Source of the DNA: Bryum argenteum
Taxonomy: Eukaryota > Streptophyta > Bryopsida > Bryales > Bryaceae
Length of the DNA stretch: 64,000 nucleotides
Assembly: GCA_037043015.1 (NCBI GenBank)
Contig: CM073325.1
Coordinates: 3,350,501-3,414,500, forward strand
Direction of reading: 5' to 3'
Under the pieces are notes generated by a model. The model was not told where the DNA came from and searched no databases. It was given only the letters and a program-made list of their open reading frames with translations. The translations under genes were made by a program, and so were the position numbers. Positions within the stretch are counted from its first letter, which is position 1; each line of letters begins with the position of its first letter. Positions 47,733-59,915 of this stretch are shown here, one piece after another.

Positions 47733-47981
47733 TTGGGGACAGACTGAGAGCATGTCCAGCCCTCCCCTTAGGCTGGAGGCTGGAGTCGCTTTTGCTGTAG
47801 AGAATCCCAGCCCACGCAGCAAACTTGTAACCCGGCCAAGAGGGTCGACGTTTCTTTTATTATAGTTCTTCATTATTCCAAGTTTTACAGTCCCTTCTCT
47901 CATATTCCTCGATTATAGCTGGTCATAATTCTAAGTTTTACACTCCATTCTCTCACATTTGACGTTCCTTTGACGTTCTTA

Positions 47982-48546
47982 GGGCCGCTTCACACTAAGG
48001 CCGAAGGTCAAGAGGCCGTCGATTTCAACCAATGAACTTCTAGGAAACCATAGTTTCGGCCTCTTGAGCCTTCACACTAGAAGCCAAAGTCCACCGGCCG
48101 TCGCTCTCCATATGGCCTATGTGGCAACGCTTTTTGACCAAGGTGACGGCCTCTCGGCATTTGTTCGGGTCTTGCATTTTCAAGACCCAAACTATGGTCG
48201 AGAGGCCGTCACATTTTATTTATAAAAAGTTCACAAACTCACAAGATCTTGGCGGTTAGATCAAAAGGATGCCTTGGAGAAGGGATAAAGTGATATGGGT
48301 TTGGACTTTGGGCTTGGCCTTTGGAGGCTTCACACTACGACCGTACAAGTTGAGAGGCGATGGGAGTTAATGGCCAAAGCTTTCGACTTTGGACTTGGCC
48401 TTTGGAGGCTTCACACTATGCCCGACCAAATGCCAATTACAGTATTTTATTGGCAATTTTCAGTAAATTTCTTTGGGCTCTCAACAAAGTTTGGACTCTC
48501 AATCCCACGGCCTCTCGACTTGGACGGCCGTAGTGTAAAGCGGCCC
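47982..48546. mobile_element. 565-bp GGGCCG-ended MITE with TTA duplication
   Basis: TTA (47979-47981) precedes GGGCCGCTTCACACTAAGGC and TTA (48547-48549) follows GGCCGTAGTGTAAAGCGGCCC. Internal repeats of 'gaggcttcacactatg' type suggest several nested end-like motifs. The 109-codon ORF at 48295-48624 crosses the element end and is not convincing. Confidence 0.75.
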
Positions 48547-48553
48547 TTATTAA

Positions 48554-48813
48554 CCCCTAAAGATCCAAGAAAGCCGAAATGGCTTTTTCGGATTTCCGCA
48601 GGAAAAAAATTCAGCCAAGTTTGACCATTATAATCTCAAAATTGGAGAAACATTAACGGTTCAAAATTGACATTCGAGTAAAGGGTCAAGTTAACTTCAA
48701 GATCCTACGGTTGGATCTTCTTTTGAATGCTTAGATTGAGTTTCTTTAGGTCTGAAGTACAAGGAGGTTCTTTTTGACAATTTAGACAATTTTGTATCAA
48801 GGATTTTTAGGGG
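48554..48813 (-). mobile_element. 260-bp TTAA element
   Basis: TTAA 48550-48553, CCCCTAAAGATCCAAG to CAAGGATTTTTAGGGG, TTAA 48814-48817. It follows the TTA duplication of the previous element by one base. The body carries the 'tgaccattataatctca' block of the 259-bp class. Confidence 0.88.
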
Positions 48814-48817
48814 TTAA

Positions 48818-50699
48818 CCAATGCAAGAGTACCTTGTGACCAATGGAAGAGTGCCTCATGGCGACCCATGGCTTGTAGCGAACTAGCGACCCTTTAAAAG
48901 CCCCGTTGGCTGGGTTGGCTGCCCCTTTAAGCACGCTATACAAACTTTCCTCGGCCTAGCCCGGCTCTGAGCCGGGTTGGGCATGCTCTAAGCTCGGGAC
49001 TTGAGTAGCGGACGAAAACAAGCAGAAGCCGCGATCCCCGTTCGTACACTCTCCTGAGAGAGCTCCTTTTAAGTTAGTTGTGTTGTTTACACTTCAGGCC
49101 AGCAGTTTAGGCAAGCAGGCACCAGGTGCAATTCCGTTCCCACATCCTGCTGACCTGTTGTCCAATGAGATTCAATCCTTGAGGGTCCGTATTGTGTAGG
49201 AGCTGGGAAAATGGTCTTGCCTGCCGTGCCTGCTAGTTGAAGATGGCTGTTCCGGCCTGCTAGGCGATCTGCTGGGCGCGAAATCCGGAACCTTGGGGCT
49301 GCCTGCTGCCGGCAGCAGGATGTGCAAACAACACAAGTGTCAGGAGGTTCCCATCTGTGCGAAAAAGTGATGATGCACGAGTACTTTTTGACAGAATGGA
49401 GGAATTGCGCTTTAGTCACGTGAGTGCGCCGTGATGATTGGTGGACTTGGTTCGCCATCTGACGCTCAAGCCTTGAATCTGAAGTCTGGGAAGCACTCAT
49501 TTGTGACAGTGTTATGGGCCTCCAAAACTTGTGCTGCAGGCCTTGTCTGACTTGGAGCTAGGCCAGATACATTGGAGTTAATAATTGGATGTAACTATTA
49601 TGAGTAAGAAAAATAAACACCAAGCACATAATATTTTAGGTGTAAGTACACATTTAAATCTTGAAAGTACAAAAACATTCTCGTGCTGTGGTAACAGTGC
49701 TTGTACATCACTGTTGAATTGTGAAGATATTCACATTTATGCTACAGCTGATATATGGCTGGCGTGCAGGTAAAAGGTACTGGGGCTTTGAGTTGATAAC
49801 AAGATTCAGTGACAGGTTTGGAAATTATATGTTAACCAGAGGCATGATTGCAGTAACTTATATTTCCTGGGCTGAGCAGATCCAGTCAGGACATTAAGGT
49901 CCTTCTGGAGACCTAGTTTGCGATGCATAGCAATAAAGGAATCAGGTCTGCAAGCATAGTGAACAGAAGATGTATGATCTAACCAACTGTTACTGATTTT
50001 TGTTTCAACAGTTCGATGTACACCACTTTCAATTGCTTTGTTTACAATACTTCTTTTACCAAACGTTAGGATCAACGCTGTTTCATATCCCAGTCTTTCT
50101 TTACAATTTTTTCAGTATATATCAAAGTGATAGACATGGAAAGTAGAACCTTACAAGTCAAGCTCGCAGGTAACCAAATTTCGGAAAAGGTTCCGGAGTT
50201 TTATTTTGATTTTTTCAACATTGTCGTCCTCCATAAAATCAGACGAACTACCCACCCCAAAAGCCTATGAAGAGCTCCCAATTATGGACTCTTGCATGAG
50301 AAAAATGCAAGCAACACAACCACCGTCTACACTTGGGCACTGTACTCACTACTCACCCTCTCAGACTACATATTTTGGGTTATACGTGGGACCACTACAG
50401 ATTTTGAAAACGGATGATGGCACCTACGTAGTTTCGTAATCTACCAATTGTACCAATTGCAGTCATAACGTTGGTAGTCATAATGTTCGAAGCGACTAAG
50501 AGGTAATGACTAAAAATATGACTATTGGTAATCATCTTACAGTCATGTTGTGATAGTTTGCAATCATATGACTGTTTGTAATGACATGTGACAACAAACC
50601 GTCAAAACACGGCTATAAGATGACTAATACTATTTATGCTTAGAGTCGATTAAACTTAGCCGCTCTGAACAATATGACTACGCCCATAATCATAAAATC
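48818..50699. other. Intergenic, mixed composition, no gene supported
   Basis: 48818-49000 ends with a remnant of the GAGCATGC-ended family (GGGTTGGGCATGCTCTAA). 49000-50200 is GC-richer. The longest frame there (49500-49087, minus, 137 codons) has no recognisable domain and no splice context I trust. 50450-50620 has scattered TGACT/AGTCA motifs. Confidence 0.35.
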
Positions 50700-50703
50700 T
50701 TAA

Positions 50704-50775
50704 CCCTTAAATGCCCAAGCATGCCCCTTGGGCATGTTTTTTAGTGTATTTTCAGAGGGGCTGGGTGTTTAAGGG
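50704..50775. mobile_element. 72-bp minimal TTAA element
   Basis: TTAA 50700-50703, CCCTTAAATGCCCAAGCA to GGTGTTTAAGGG, TTAA 50776-50779. Only the two ends and a short GC-rich stem (GCATGCCCC-TTGGGCATG) remain, apparently an internal deletion of the 361-bp class. If it moved in this form it defines a very small mobile unit. Confidence 0.82.
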
Positions 50776-50779
50776 TTAA

Positions 50780-51590
50780 ATATGTTGAGTGTTGAAATGT
50801 AGCACATCTGCATTAGTTCTTTTGGACGCTCGGAAAGTTCCCTCTAAAGTTGCAGTTTACATCAGTCATCAAAGTCTATGAGTGGACCTTGGACCCACAT
50901 TTTGTGCTTGGTTTCTAGCGTAGAATTTTTCATAACATGGGTCTACATTCAATTAGAAAACTTTTGCATTGGTTAGAATAAGGAACACACTAAACCCTCA
51001 CCAATGTAGGTATTGCGTCAGCCTAGGCTCAAACTTATTGAATGCCACCGTCACCTTAAAGGCTTAGAGATGCTTTACATGGGAAGTCAAGGCCAACAAA
51101 TCTCCAAGTCAATTCACTCACATTTTAAGCCCAATTGGCTCCATGAGTCACTTGGAGAATACAATAAACAAGTGATAAAGTTGGGCCAATTCTACCATGT
51201 GTAAAGCCCTTGGGGCCAATTTCTAAAAAAAAAACAAGGCCATGGGGCCAATTCACAAGGCCATGAGGCAATTTCGTATTATGAGTTACATTGCATGCTT
51301 ATGATTTGTTCACATTAAAATATTATAGTGAGATAATGATTTTGCATTGAAATCAAGCAACGGCAACTAGGCCATAAATTGGCCTTCCATTCTTGTATCT
51401 CCCAACTTTTGGAGCGGGGGTTGTGTCATAACTCGTCCCCCACCCATTATAATATAATTTTAGAAAATGAGCCTTGACTCCAAATTTGAAGCCTTTCGGG
51501 CCAATTTCAAGAAATGGACCAATCACAATTGAGGATTTTGTCATGACTTAGCTCCATTAATCGCTTGACCGCTCGCACAAAGCCGCTCTT
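50780..51590. other. Intergenic, nothing recognised
   Basis: AT-rich. The ORFs at 51013-51204 (plus) and 51544-51353 (minus) are short and lack domains. Confidence 0.4.
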
Positions 51591-51672
51591 GGGACGGGTT
51601 TACACTTGGAGTTGAGGCCATTTGTAGGGGTTGGGGTCATGAAATCGATCCCTCATTAGTTGAGAAGGTTAA

Positions 51673-52033
51673 CCCTTAAACGCCTAAGCGGCCCCGAGGG
51701 GGTCGTTTCCAACAGAATCTCCTCTGTAGCTCTCAAACACAATAACTTTTCACTAATATTTTGATGTCAAATTGGTCACCTTCTTCTCATGCATTCAAAA
51801 AGTGAAATTTTAGAATTCAAATCACAATTTGTATGAGTGATTTTGTGCTTTGAAAGGATTGTGGTAGGTAGGTTGGGGTTGTATAATACTTGTAGGAGGT
51901 TGCAAGCTCATCATTGATTGGATCATTCATGATGCCCAAGTTCAAAAAGTGCACTATTCATGATGCCCAAGTGCAAAAGATGTTGTGATCCAATATTGGG
52001 CTGCCCAAATCCGTATAGCTAGGCGTATAAGGG
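51673..52033 (+). mobile_element. 361-bp TTAA element
   Basis: TTAA 51669-51672, CCCTTAAACGCCTAAGC to AGGCGTATAAGGG, TTAA 52034-52037. It is the inverse relative of 35103-35463 (both carry the CCGTATAGCTAG block). Confidence 0.9.
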
Positions 52034-52298
52034 TTAAGGCCAGCCACATTGGTTTACACTAAGAGGTGGGGCCAAGAATATTTTAGTATTGTCTTCTTGC
52101 ATATATTTCTTTTTAGACTAGCATATAGTGGAGTCTAACATGGCTCCAAGCCAAGGAAAATAATTAAAGCACCATGTTGGTGGTTTTCTTTCTTCTTCTA
52201 GGAGGCCATGAGAGGACAATGTACTTGAGGCATTTAACTATTTATGGCCTCAAAGATTCATACACATGCCACATGGGGACCTTACTCACAAATTAATC

Positions 52299-52299
<1 letters not shown>

Positions 52300-52374
<75 letters not shown>
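52300..52374. repeat. (TA)n microsatellite, 75 bp
   Basis: Uninterrupted TA dinucleotide run inside the element at 51591-53384. Confidence 0.95.
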
Positions 52375-52381
<7 letters not shown>

Positions 52382-53621
52382 TATATTTTTTAGTGTTAGG
52401 AGTACATGGGTATATACTAGTTGAAGTAGAATTGTTTATAGCAATATTGCTTGAATGACCTTTACACAATGAGGAAATTTGCCTCTTCAACCATGGTTGC
52501 TAGAGTACGAAAAACCTTTTCTTGCTTATGTCAGGAATCTTCCACATAAACACAATTTTCTTGTACTTTAAATGTTTTTCAATTTTTGTTGGTTTTGGGT
52601 GTTGTAACCATGAAAATAATCTTGTCTCATATAATCTTGGGCATAAATATGTATTGGAAATTGGAAAGTATGAGATTTTTCTTGGACTATGGATAATCAT
52701 GTCTGCAATCGAAATTCGGCAAGACTATCAATGATGGAATTTCTCCATGAAAGGGTAGGGGAAAATGTCTAGGGTTGGTTGTTGCTTCCATTACTCAAAG
52801 AGATAAGGTAGACTGCTCAAAATTGACTCAACACTAACAATAGCTCACTCGTACATTTTGACCACAAGTAAATAATAGATTCAAAGGCTAATTTTTCAAC
52901 CAATTGTGAAGATTTTAGGGTGTAGTATAGGGCACCATATTGGGAACACCTACAAGCTCAACTTCAAAAATGCATCAAACTTTTTATGAGAGTCTAAAAC
53001 TGATAATTTCACTTGATCTAGTCTCCCACTTGGTGTGATTTTAGACTAGGTTGTGATTGGTTTTAGAGTTGGGGCCGTTGAAATTGAGTTGCCTCATTGA
53101 TGTAAAAGTTAGGTCTGCATTAGCCCAATTGAGTAAACATTGAGAATGTGGACCAATATTATTTAATTCAAAGATATCTTATATAATTATTATGGCTATT
53201 ATTTGCACATGGCAACAAGCTTATCAATAAAGAGCTCTCAAGTGGTGAGCCATTTTGATTATCTGAGGACCATGTCAAGACATAAAACCCCTTGCATTAA
53301 TTAAGGGGTGGGGGCCTTGAAAATAAAAAATGGACTTTATTGGCCCTACAGTACTATGGCTCCTACCCGAGTCTAAACAGGCCCTTACTCTCCAATTGCA
53401 CAAAAAAACTCATATAGTAATTTCCATCATAATATCAATTGAAATTTAAGTCAATATTGAGCAATCCACCTTGATATGTTGTGAGAAACTTTTGTTTGAG
53501 TGTTTGCTTTGACAATCTAATAACAACATAAGTTAATCTTCAAGGTTACAAGAGGTTGGTATTGGGCCAATTTGGCTTTAGTCAGCCTTTGATTTTATAG
53601 ATTTACATTGCATGCAGTTAA

Positions 53622-53881
53622 CCCCTAAAGATCCACGATGTTTTGGGAGCTTGAAAACCCAACACTGACCACTATGTACTAATGGGGGTACGTCCAATGT
53701 TTTTGGAAATTTTTGATAATTTCAACCGTAGGATCTTGAAGTAGACTACCTTCAGTAGTAGTGTGAAAATTTTCAACTGTTGGATCATCACTATATGTGA
53801 GATCATAACATTTGAAGTTGATTGTAAATTTCTTTGGCCTTGAAGGTAAAAGCCGAATCGGTGGCCGTGGTCGTTTAGGGG
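53622..53881 (+). mobile_element. 260-bp TTAA element
   Basis: TTAA 53618-53621, CCCCTAAAGATCCACG to CGTGGTCGTTTAGGGG, TTAA 53882-53885. It carries the core 'caaccgtaggatcttgaag' and 'gagatcataacatttgaag'. Confidence 0.88.
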
Positions 53882-53898
53882 TTAAAGCCGTATATTAA

Positions 53899-54405
53899 CC
53901 CCTAAAAATCCAAGCGTTTTTTGGACTTCCAAGCCCAAAAACTGCGATTTTCTACCACCTTGTTCAAATTGAGACATGGTCAAATTTTTTATTGTTTATT
54001 TGTACTTTTAACCGTAAGATCTCAAACCTTCCTACTATCACTACTACCATGTGAAATTTCAATCCTTGGATCCTTATCATTTGTGAGATCGTAACATTCA
54101 AAGTTGGTGCAAAAGTTTTTTCGGGCATTGCTTGTGAGACATTGTTTCCATGGAGCAAAGAGAAAATTGAAGATTGTTACCCCAAACATACTTCCCATAT
54201 TTTTTTTCATATGGGTAATCAAGTTGGGTACGCTCATGCAAAATTTTGGAAACTCGTTCCATTTTTGTGACCTTCATGCAAATTATTTTGTAAAAGAAGG
54301 TCTAAAAACAACGATATAGTAAAACATGAGTTTCATTCGATATATTTGGCTTAATTAAAGATCCCAACGGCGAGTAGGTGCCTTTATGAGTTTGTGAAAT
54401 TTGAG

Positions 54406-54444
<39 letters not shown>

Positions 54445-54852
54445 AAAATTCCAAAACCTTAAATTTTGACAAATTTTGTAAGAGTTTATTCGGAAATTAC
54501 TAGAAATTGTGAAGATTGTTTTTGTAATTTTTGAGGGCTGCCCTTGTGAAATTGACAAACATTTTGACTTGGGTCACTTTGGAACTCAAGTGGTGATTTG
54601 TTCATGAACATATTTCCAAAAAAATAATTCAAAAAAAGACTAAATTTAAACTGCCCTTTTTGGACTTCAAACCTAAAATTTCTAGATGAAGGTTCTAAAA
54701 TTGGAATTTGGATTTGAAAATTTTACCACATGCACTTTGCGGTGTAAGGAGCACCCAGTAAAAATTTTAGGAAAAAATATTACTTTTAACCCCTTCATCT
54801 AGGCTGCCCGAAATAGGAAACCTCCACTTTGGTGGCCGTGGATCTTTAGGGG
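53899..54852 (+). mobile_element. 954-bp TTAA element with internal poly(A)
   Basis: TTAA 53895-53898, CCCCTAAAAATCCAAGCG to CGTGGATCTTTAGGGG, TTAA 54853-54856. It carries the shared core (AACCGTAAGATCTCAAACC, TCCTTGGATCC, TTTGTGAGATCGTAACATTC) and a 37-A run at 54406-54442. It begins 13 bp after the preceding element's TTAA. Confidence 0.86.
54406..54442. repeat. 37-nt homopolymeric A tract
   Basis: Uninterrupted A run inside a DNA element, not associated with a retroposed gene or target duplication. Confidence 0.95.
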
Positions 54853-54948
54853 TTAAGGGTTGTAGAGTTTTTGCATGCCTTTCTAAATAGTCCTTTTGTA
54901 CTTCAAAGTTCCTTATACTTTAGGAGAAATTCATAGTCAAAATTTTAA

Positions 54949-55833
54949 CCCCTAACTTTCCTTGAAGCCCGAAATGGGTTTTTGCAATTCCGGGCAGCCT
55001 AGATGAAGGGGTCAAAAGTAATATTTTTGCCTAAGAATTTTATCGAGTCCTCCTTATACTGCAAAGTGTATGTGGTAAAATTTGCAAAGTCAAACTCCAA
55101 TTTTTGAGTCTTCTAGGACGATCCTTGGGTTGCGAGCCGAGATGGGGCAGCTCAAAAAAGTAACTTTTTTGATTATTTTTTTAAAAAAAACGTGATCATT
55201 ACTAAATTGCTACTCAAATTTCAAAGTGACTCAAGTCAAAAAGTTTACCAATTTTACAAGGGCAGCCTCCAAAAAAATTTAAAACCAATCTTCGCAATAC
55301 CCAAAAAAACTCTACCTCTAAGCACTCGTGGGGGTGTAAACCAATTTCTATTCTTTTTTTAAAACTTCCAACCGTAAGATCTTGTACCTAAGAATATGCT
55401 TGATTACTCTTCAAAAAATTGACCGTTGGATGTTTACCATTTGAGAGATCGTAACATCCAAAGTTTGTCTCCCAAGTTTTTTTGGGTATTGCGAAGATTG
55501 GTTTTAAAATTTTTTGGAGGTTGCCCTTGTAAAATTGGTAAAATTTTTGACTTGAGTCACTTTGAAATTTGAGAAGTGATTTAGTAATGATCATGTTTCA
55601 AAAAAAATAATTTAAAAAGTTACTTTTTTGAGCTCCCCCATCTCGGCTCGCAACCCATGGATCGTCCTAGAAGACTCAAAAATTGGAATTTGACTTTGCA
55701 AATTTTACCACATACACTTTGCAGTATAAGGGGACCCGATAAAATTCTTAGGCAAAAATATTACTTTTAACCCCTTCATCTAGGCTGCCCGGAATTGCAA
55801 AAACCCATTTCGGGCTTCAAGTAAAGTTAGGGG
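54949..55833. mobile_element. 885-bp foldback TTAA element with about 370-bp arms
   Basis: TTAA 54945-54948, CCCCTAACTTTCCTTGAAGC to TTCAAGTAAAGTTAGGGG, TTAA 55834-55837. The left arm runs to about 55315 and the right arm starts at about 55480. They pair over almost their whole length with scattered mismatches ('gggcagcctagatgaagggg', 'cctaggacgatcc'-type, 'cgcaatacccaaaaaaactt' blocks). The loop, about 160 bp, holds the shared core CCGTTGGATGTTTACCATTT. Read-through transcription would give a long double-stranded RNA stem. Confidence 0.88.
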
Positions 55834-55837
55834 TTAA

Positions 55838-56799
55838 AACACTATCAGAGTATGGTGAAATTTGTCCAAATCCGCAGCATATGCTCATTCATTCTCAAAA
55901 TTTGTCAAAAATTAGTTCAATCACAAAATTTTAAAAGTTCACCAAAAACTGAGATTTTACTTTTTCCAGTTTTCCTCAAATAAAAATTAAAAATTAGAAA
56001 ATAATATACATATAAAAGAGATAATGAAGGACACTTTACGTGTTTGAGGAGTTAAGCCAAGCATGCAGCCAAAGAAGGGCAAAAATTCTCTCAATGTCAT
56101 TGGTCCATTACTTGTAGTTCAAAAACGAACCAATCACATTGAGAAAAAAATTCTCCTCATCGGCCCCATGTACGGCTTGACTCCTCATGCAAAGCGTCCC
56201 TAAGGCATAACTTCATTGCTCATATTTTCAATTTATTAATTTTTCATATGTATTATTTTCATTGTCAAATCATGCCTTTGTATTAAACTTCAACTACCTC
56301 CATGTGGAAATCAAGCATTTCTTTAGATTTTATGAGTCCTATGAGGGGTAAGAATTGCAAAGACATATTCCTAACCCATTGAAAAACAAGAATGTAAAGA
56401 TTTACTTTTTAAAATGGTCTTTTTGATTTCAAAATATTGCATTCCTTTTCCATAGTAAGGGAGGAAAACGTTTTTTCCAACTTTGAACATTATGATCTTA
56501 CCAAATGGTAAAAAATTTAAGTTCGAGATTTGGTGTACAGTACCCTCGAAGAAGTTTACATTTAGAGCTGAAACAAGAGAAGACGCTTCAATGTTGAAAC
56601 AATAACCATGCTCACAAAAATAATTTGAATTGCCAACTACAAATTGTATTACAAAGATAACGTAGTATTCTATACTTTCATTTGAAGTAATTCCAATGAA
56701 AATTTGAATTTCTACTTTAGTATATCACTTTAGTAACATATAATATAATATTTATCCTTAGCTCTTAATCCCTCTTATTGGGGGCTAACTATGCCGTTT
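55838..56799. other. Intergenic with one small foldback
   Basis: AT-rich. Apart from the foldback at 56029-56199 and a short TTAA-family core fragment (56465-56560, 'aacattatgatcttacc'), nothing is recognised. Confidence 0.4.
56029..56199. mobile_element. 171-bp foldback MITE
   Basis: The left part (GGACACTTTACGTG, GAGGAGTTAAGCCAAGCATG, 'tctctcaatgtcattggtcc') pairs with the right part ('accaatcacattgagaa', GTACGGCTTGACTCCTC, GCAAAGCGTCC). TAA follows the right end, but no matching left duplication is evident. Confidence 0.55.
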
Positions 56800-56803
56800 T
56801 TAA

Positions 56804-57772
56804 CCCCTAAACGTCCCTAGTGTCGAAAAACGACATTTTGGATGAAGGGCAGAAACTTTGAAGTGCCATAACTTCTTCATCCAAACTCCGTTTTTGACGA
56901 AATCACTTATGTTAGGTCACAAATCAAGTCTAGTTTATGTGGTAAAAATTGCAGACTCATAAAATAAAGTATGAATAAATGGCGTGGATTTTAGTGAAGG
57001 CAGCTTTTGTTTTTGGGTTTTCAAACATTTGGCATGTTTTACCATTGCAAGCCAATTATGTGAAATCTATAATAGTTTTTCACAAAATTTTTTCCTAGGT
57101 TTGATATTTAGATGCATCCCAACAACTTTGTAGTTGGAAGTTTTTTGATCTAGATAACTTTGGTATTGGCTTTGCAATGATGTTTCTACGATGAAAAAAG
57201 TGAAAAAATGGATGATTTTTGAAGAGCTAGATCTCCTTCATCCACAGTTAGATTTTGACTTTATTTTTTGGGATGGATTCCAATTATAGTTTATTTTTAG
57301 TGGTAGAAACCTTGACCCAATCGAGGATATATTGAAGAAAAGGCATGGATTTGAGTGCGAGGGGTCTAGTTTTGGACTATTTTTCCTTTGTAAAATTTTT
57401 GGCAGTTTCCACGACTACAACGCTACTATTTGAGCCAAGATTTTTTTTGATGAATTTTTTGGTACAAGAGTGTCTTTGAGATGAAGATGAACAACTTTCT
57501 AGTTGCTGATTTTTTGATTGCAAATTTCATGTTGGTAGTATTTTCACTTCAAAGTGGAAATGATGGTATTTTGTAGCCTGTTTTGCGCACTAATATGTTA
57601 TGATCTCGCAATCTATGAGGTCCCATGAGTCAAGTTTTGGTCCACATGATCTACTACAAGTCTATTACAAGTTTGTACGGTTGAGATCTGAATAGCTTAT
57701 CTTTATTTTCATATATATCACTTCTTTTGAAAATGAGTTTTTGGCTAAAAATACCCCAAGGACGTATAGGGG
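56804..57772 (+). mobile_element. 969-bp TTAA element, best copy of the 'GTCGAAAAACGACATT' class
   Basis: TTAA 56800-56803, CCCCTAAACGTCCC to GGACGTATAGGGG, TTAA 57773-57776: inverted ends of 13-14 bp. The interior begins GTGTCGAAAAACGACATTTT (itself a small palindrome) and is the reference for copies near 1515, 5481, 12641, 23310, 28960 and 58150. No reading frame of note. Confidence 0.87.
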
Positions 57773-57776
57773 TTAA

Positions 57777-59209
57777 AGAAAAAAACATGTTTATTGTTTT
57801 CTTGTACACTAACTAAAGTATCACAATAAACAAGTGCAGTATTACATGATCATAACTACGACCTTCGTTGACCAGAATGCATGAAACTACCACCAAAGTA
57901 TCCGAAATGTAGTAAATTTTATCAATACTATATCTTACATGCTAATCCATGCCAAATATGTAGAAAAACTACAAGAGCAATTATTGCATTTTAGAATGTG
58001 TGTGTAACTTTCTCAATATGAGACAACGTCAAGGCTTAGGCTTCTTACGCGAACTGAAATCAATATTTGTAAATGTGAGCCACATACATATAAATGGCAT
58101 CAAAAGAGGTTCCTAAAGAGATATTAAGACTTTCTTTCCAACAAACCCTCACCATGTGAAGGTCTTGAGCCTAAAAACATATGTTTTCAAAATATCATAG
58201 ATGAAAATGAGGTGAGCTATCGAAATCTCAACCGTACAATCTTGTAGGTCATGTTAATCAAATTTAGAGTTGTGAGGCTTCATAGATTGTAAAATCATAA
58301 CATAATTATTAGTAATCAAACTACAAACTTTTATCATTTTTACTTCGAGGTAAAAATGCTATTAACAAACCTATTGAAATGATAATTCATGAGCTAGGAA
58401 GTTCTTCAAATTCATCTTCAAAACACTCTTGTACAAAAATAATTCAATAAAAAGATTTCTTTGCTCAAATAATAGCCTTGTAAGGATGAAAACCACCAAA
58501 ATTTGTACAAAGGACAAACAGTGGTCTAAAACTATACTCTTTGCACTCAAATCCATGTCTTATCTTTAAGACATCCTTAATTTTGTTAGGCATTCTACCA
58601 CTAAAAGTAGACTCTAATAGAAATCCATCCCAAAACTAAAGTCAAACTTCAACGGTGAATGTGGGGATATAGCTCCTCACATATCATCCATTTTCTTATT
58701 TTTTTTCTATTTTAGAAACATCATTGCATGTCCATTATCAAAAGTACTTGGACCAAAAATCATCCAACTAAGAAGTTGTTAAATATTATTATTTTTAAGA
58801 TCATACTCATGTTAAACAAATTCATGAAAAACTAAACTTAATTTCACATATTCGATTTGCAATGGTTGAACATGCCTCATGTTGAACCCCCCCCCCAAAA
58901 AAAAAGTGTTGCCTTGACTAAAAGGCATGTCATCAACCCATACTTCATTATATAGATCTGCAATTTTTATCACACAAACTAGACTTGATTTAGGACCCAA
59001 CCCAAGTGATTTTGTCAAAAATTGACTCCGGATGATGGCTTTGAAAATTTCTGCCTTTCATCTAAAATGTTTAAGGGTTCAGTGCTAGATCCTACGATTT
59101 CATACTTCAGAAGAAGTCATAAAATGAAAAATCTCACGTTGCAATTTGCAATACAAGAGGGCCAATTTGAGGGTAAAAGCATGCAAATAGTGCCTTGAAT
59201 CTTTAGGAA
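57777..59209 (-). repeat. Intergenic plus decayed reverse copy of the 969-bp class
   Basis: 57777-58140 has nothing recognised. 58150-59090 is a reverse, decayed copy of 56804-57772 ('atctcaaccgtacaatcttg', 'gaggcttcatagattg', 'gacttgatttaggaccc', 'tttcatctaaaatg' blocks). The segment ending 'gaatctttaggaa' before TTAA (59210-59213) resembles an eroded element terminus. No gene. Confidence 0.55.
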
Positions 59210-59213
59210 TTAA

Positions 59214-59700
59214 CCCCTAAAGGCCCAAGCGTTTTTGCAACCTCCAATCTCAAAATCTGCGATTTTTGACCACATTGTGGAGTTTGGAGTATGGCATAAA
59301 TTTTTATTGTATTCTGGAACATTCAACCGTAAGATCTTGAACCTAACTTCATCCATGATTACCATGTCAAATCTCAACCGTTGGATCTGCACCATTTGTG
59401 AGATCATAACGTTCAAAGTTGATGCAGAAATTTTTTTGTGGCTTGCCCGAAAGACATAGTCTACTTGGTGCAAAGGGAGACTTGGTGATTGTTACCCTAA
59501 ACATTTTGCTAGTATTTTTTCCATGTTAGAAATCAAGTTGGCCACACCCATGCAAAATTTTAGACACTCATTCCACTTTTTGGACCTTCATACAATTTTT
59601 TTCTAGAAGGAGGCAAAAAGTACTCTAAGTGAACAAATTGGGGTTCTAATACAAATCCACCATCAACTTTTTGAATTTTTCAAAAGTGAACGGTGAAAAT
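59214..59700 (+). mobile_element. TTAA-family element, left end and core only
   Basis: TTAA 59210-59213 then CCCCTAAAGGCCCAAGCG, followed by AACCGTAAGATCTTGAACC, CAACCGTTGGATC and TTTGTGAGATCATAACGTTC as in 53899-54852. I cannot find the matching right end inside the window. It could be a truncated MITE or, less likely, the left end of a long element containing the transposase gene. Confidence 0.6.
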
Positions 59701-59915
59701 GTTCCTTTACACAAATCAGAGTCATGGGGGAAAAAAAATTTGAAAAAAAGTAAAATCTCAATTATTGACAATTTTGGAGAACATAAACACACATATGCAA
59801 ATTAGTAAATGGACGGGCAACAAAGAAGAATGGGAACCCATTCTCAATCTTACGGGCCCATTGCTGGCAATATGGCAGAGCTATGAATAGCCTACTGCCA
59901 CCATAAATACTTTGC

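Larger units (their letters stand above)
51591..53384. mobile_element. Large GGGACGGG-ended MITE-like element with nested insertions
   Basis: GGGACGGGTTTACACTTGGA on the left and AGTCTAAACAGGCCC on the right resemble the GGGCCGG-TTTACACT family. TTA follows the right end (53385-53387) but the left flank reads CTT, so the duplication is not clean. It contains the 361-bp TTAA element at 51673-52033 and a 75-bp (TA)n run. No gene is supported. Confidence 0.5.

Noticed and set aside
48295..48624. 109-codon plus-strand ORF with repeated FGLGLWRLHT peptide
   Set aside because: The repeat comes from internal end-like repeats of the MITE, and the frame crosses into the next TTAA element.
49087..49500. 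137-codon minus-strand ORF as a gene
   Set aside because: The composition is plausible, but there is no domain, repeat or splice context, and it may be chance in a GC-richer patch.
50450..50620. Cluster of TGACT/AGTCA motifs as a regulatory array
   Set aside because: Spacing is irregular, no gene is nearby, and the motif is short enough to occur by chance in a biased stretch.
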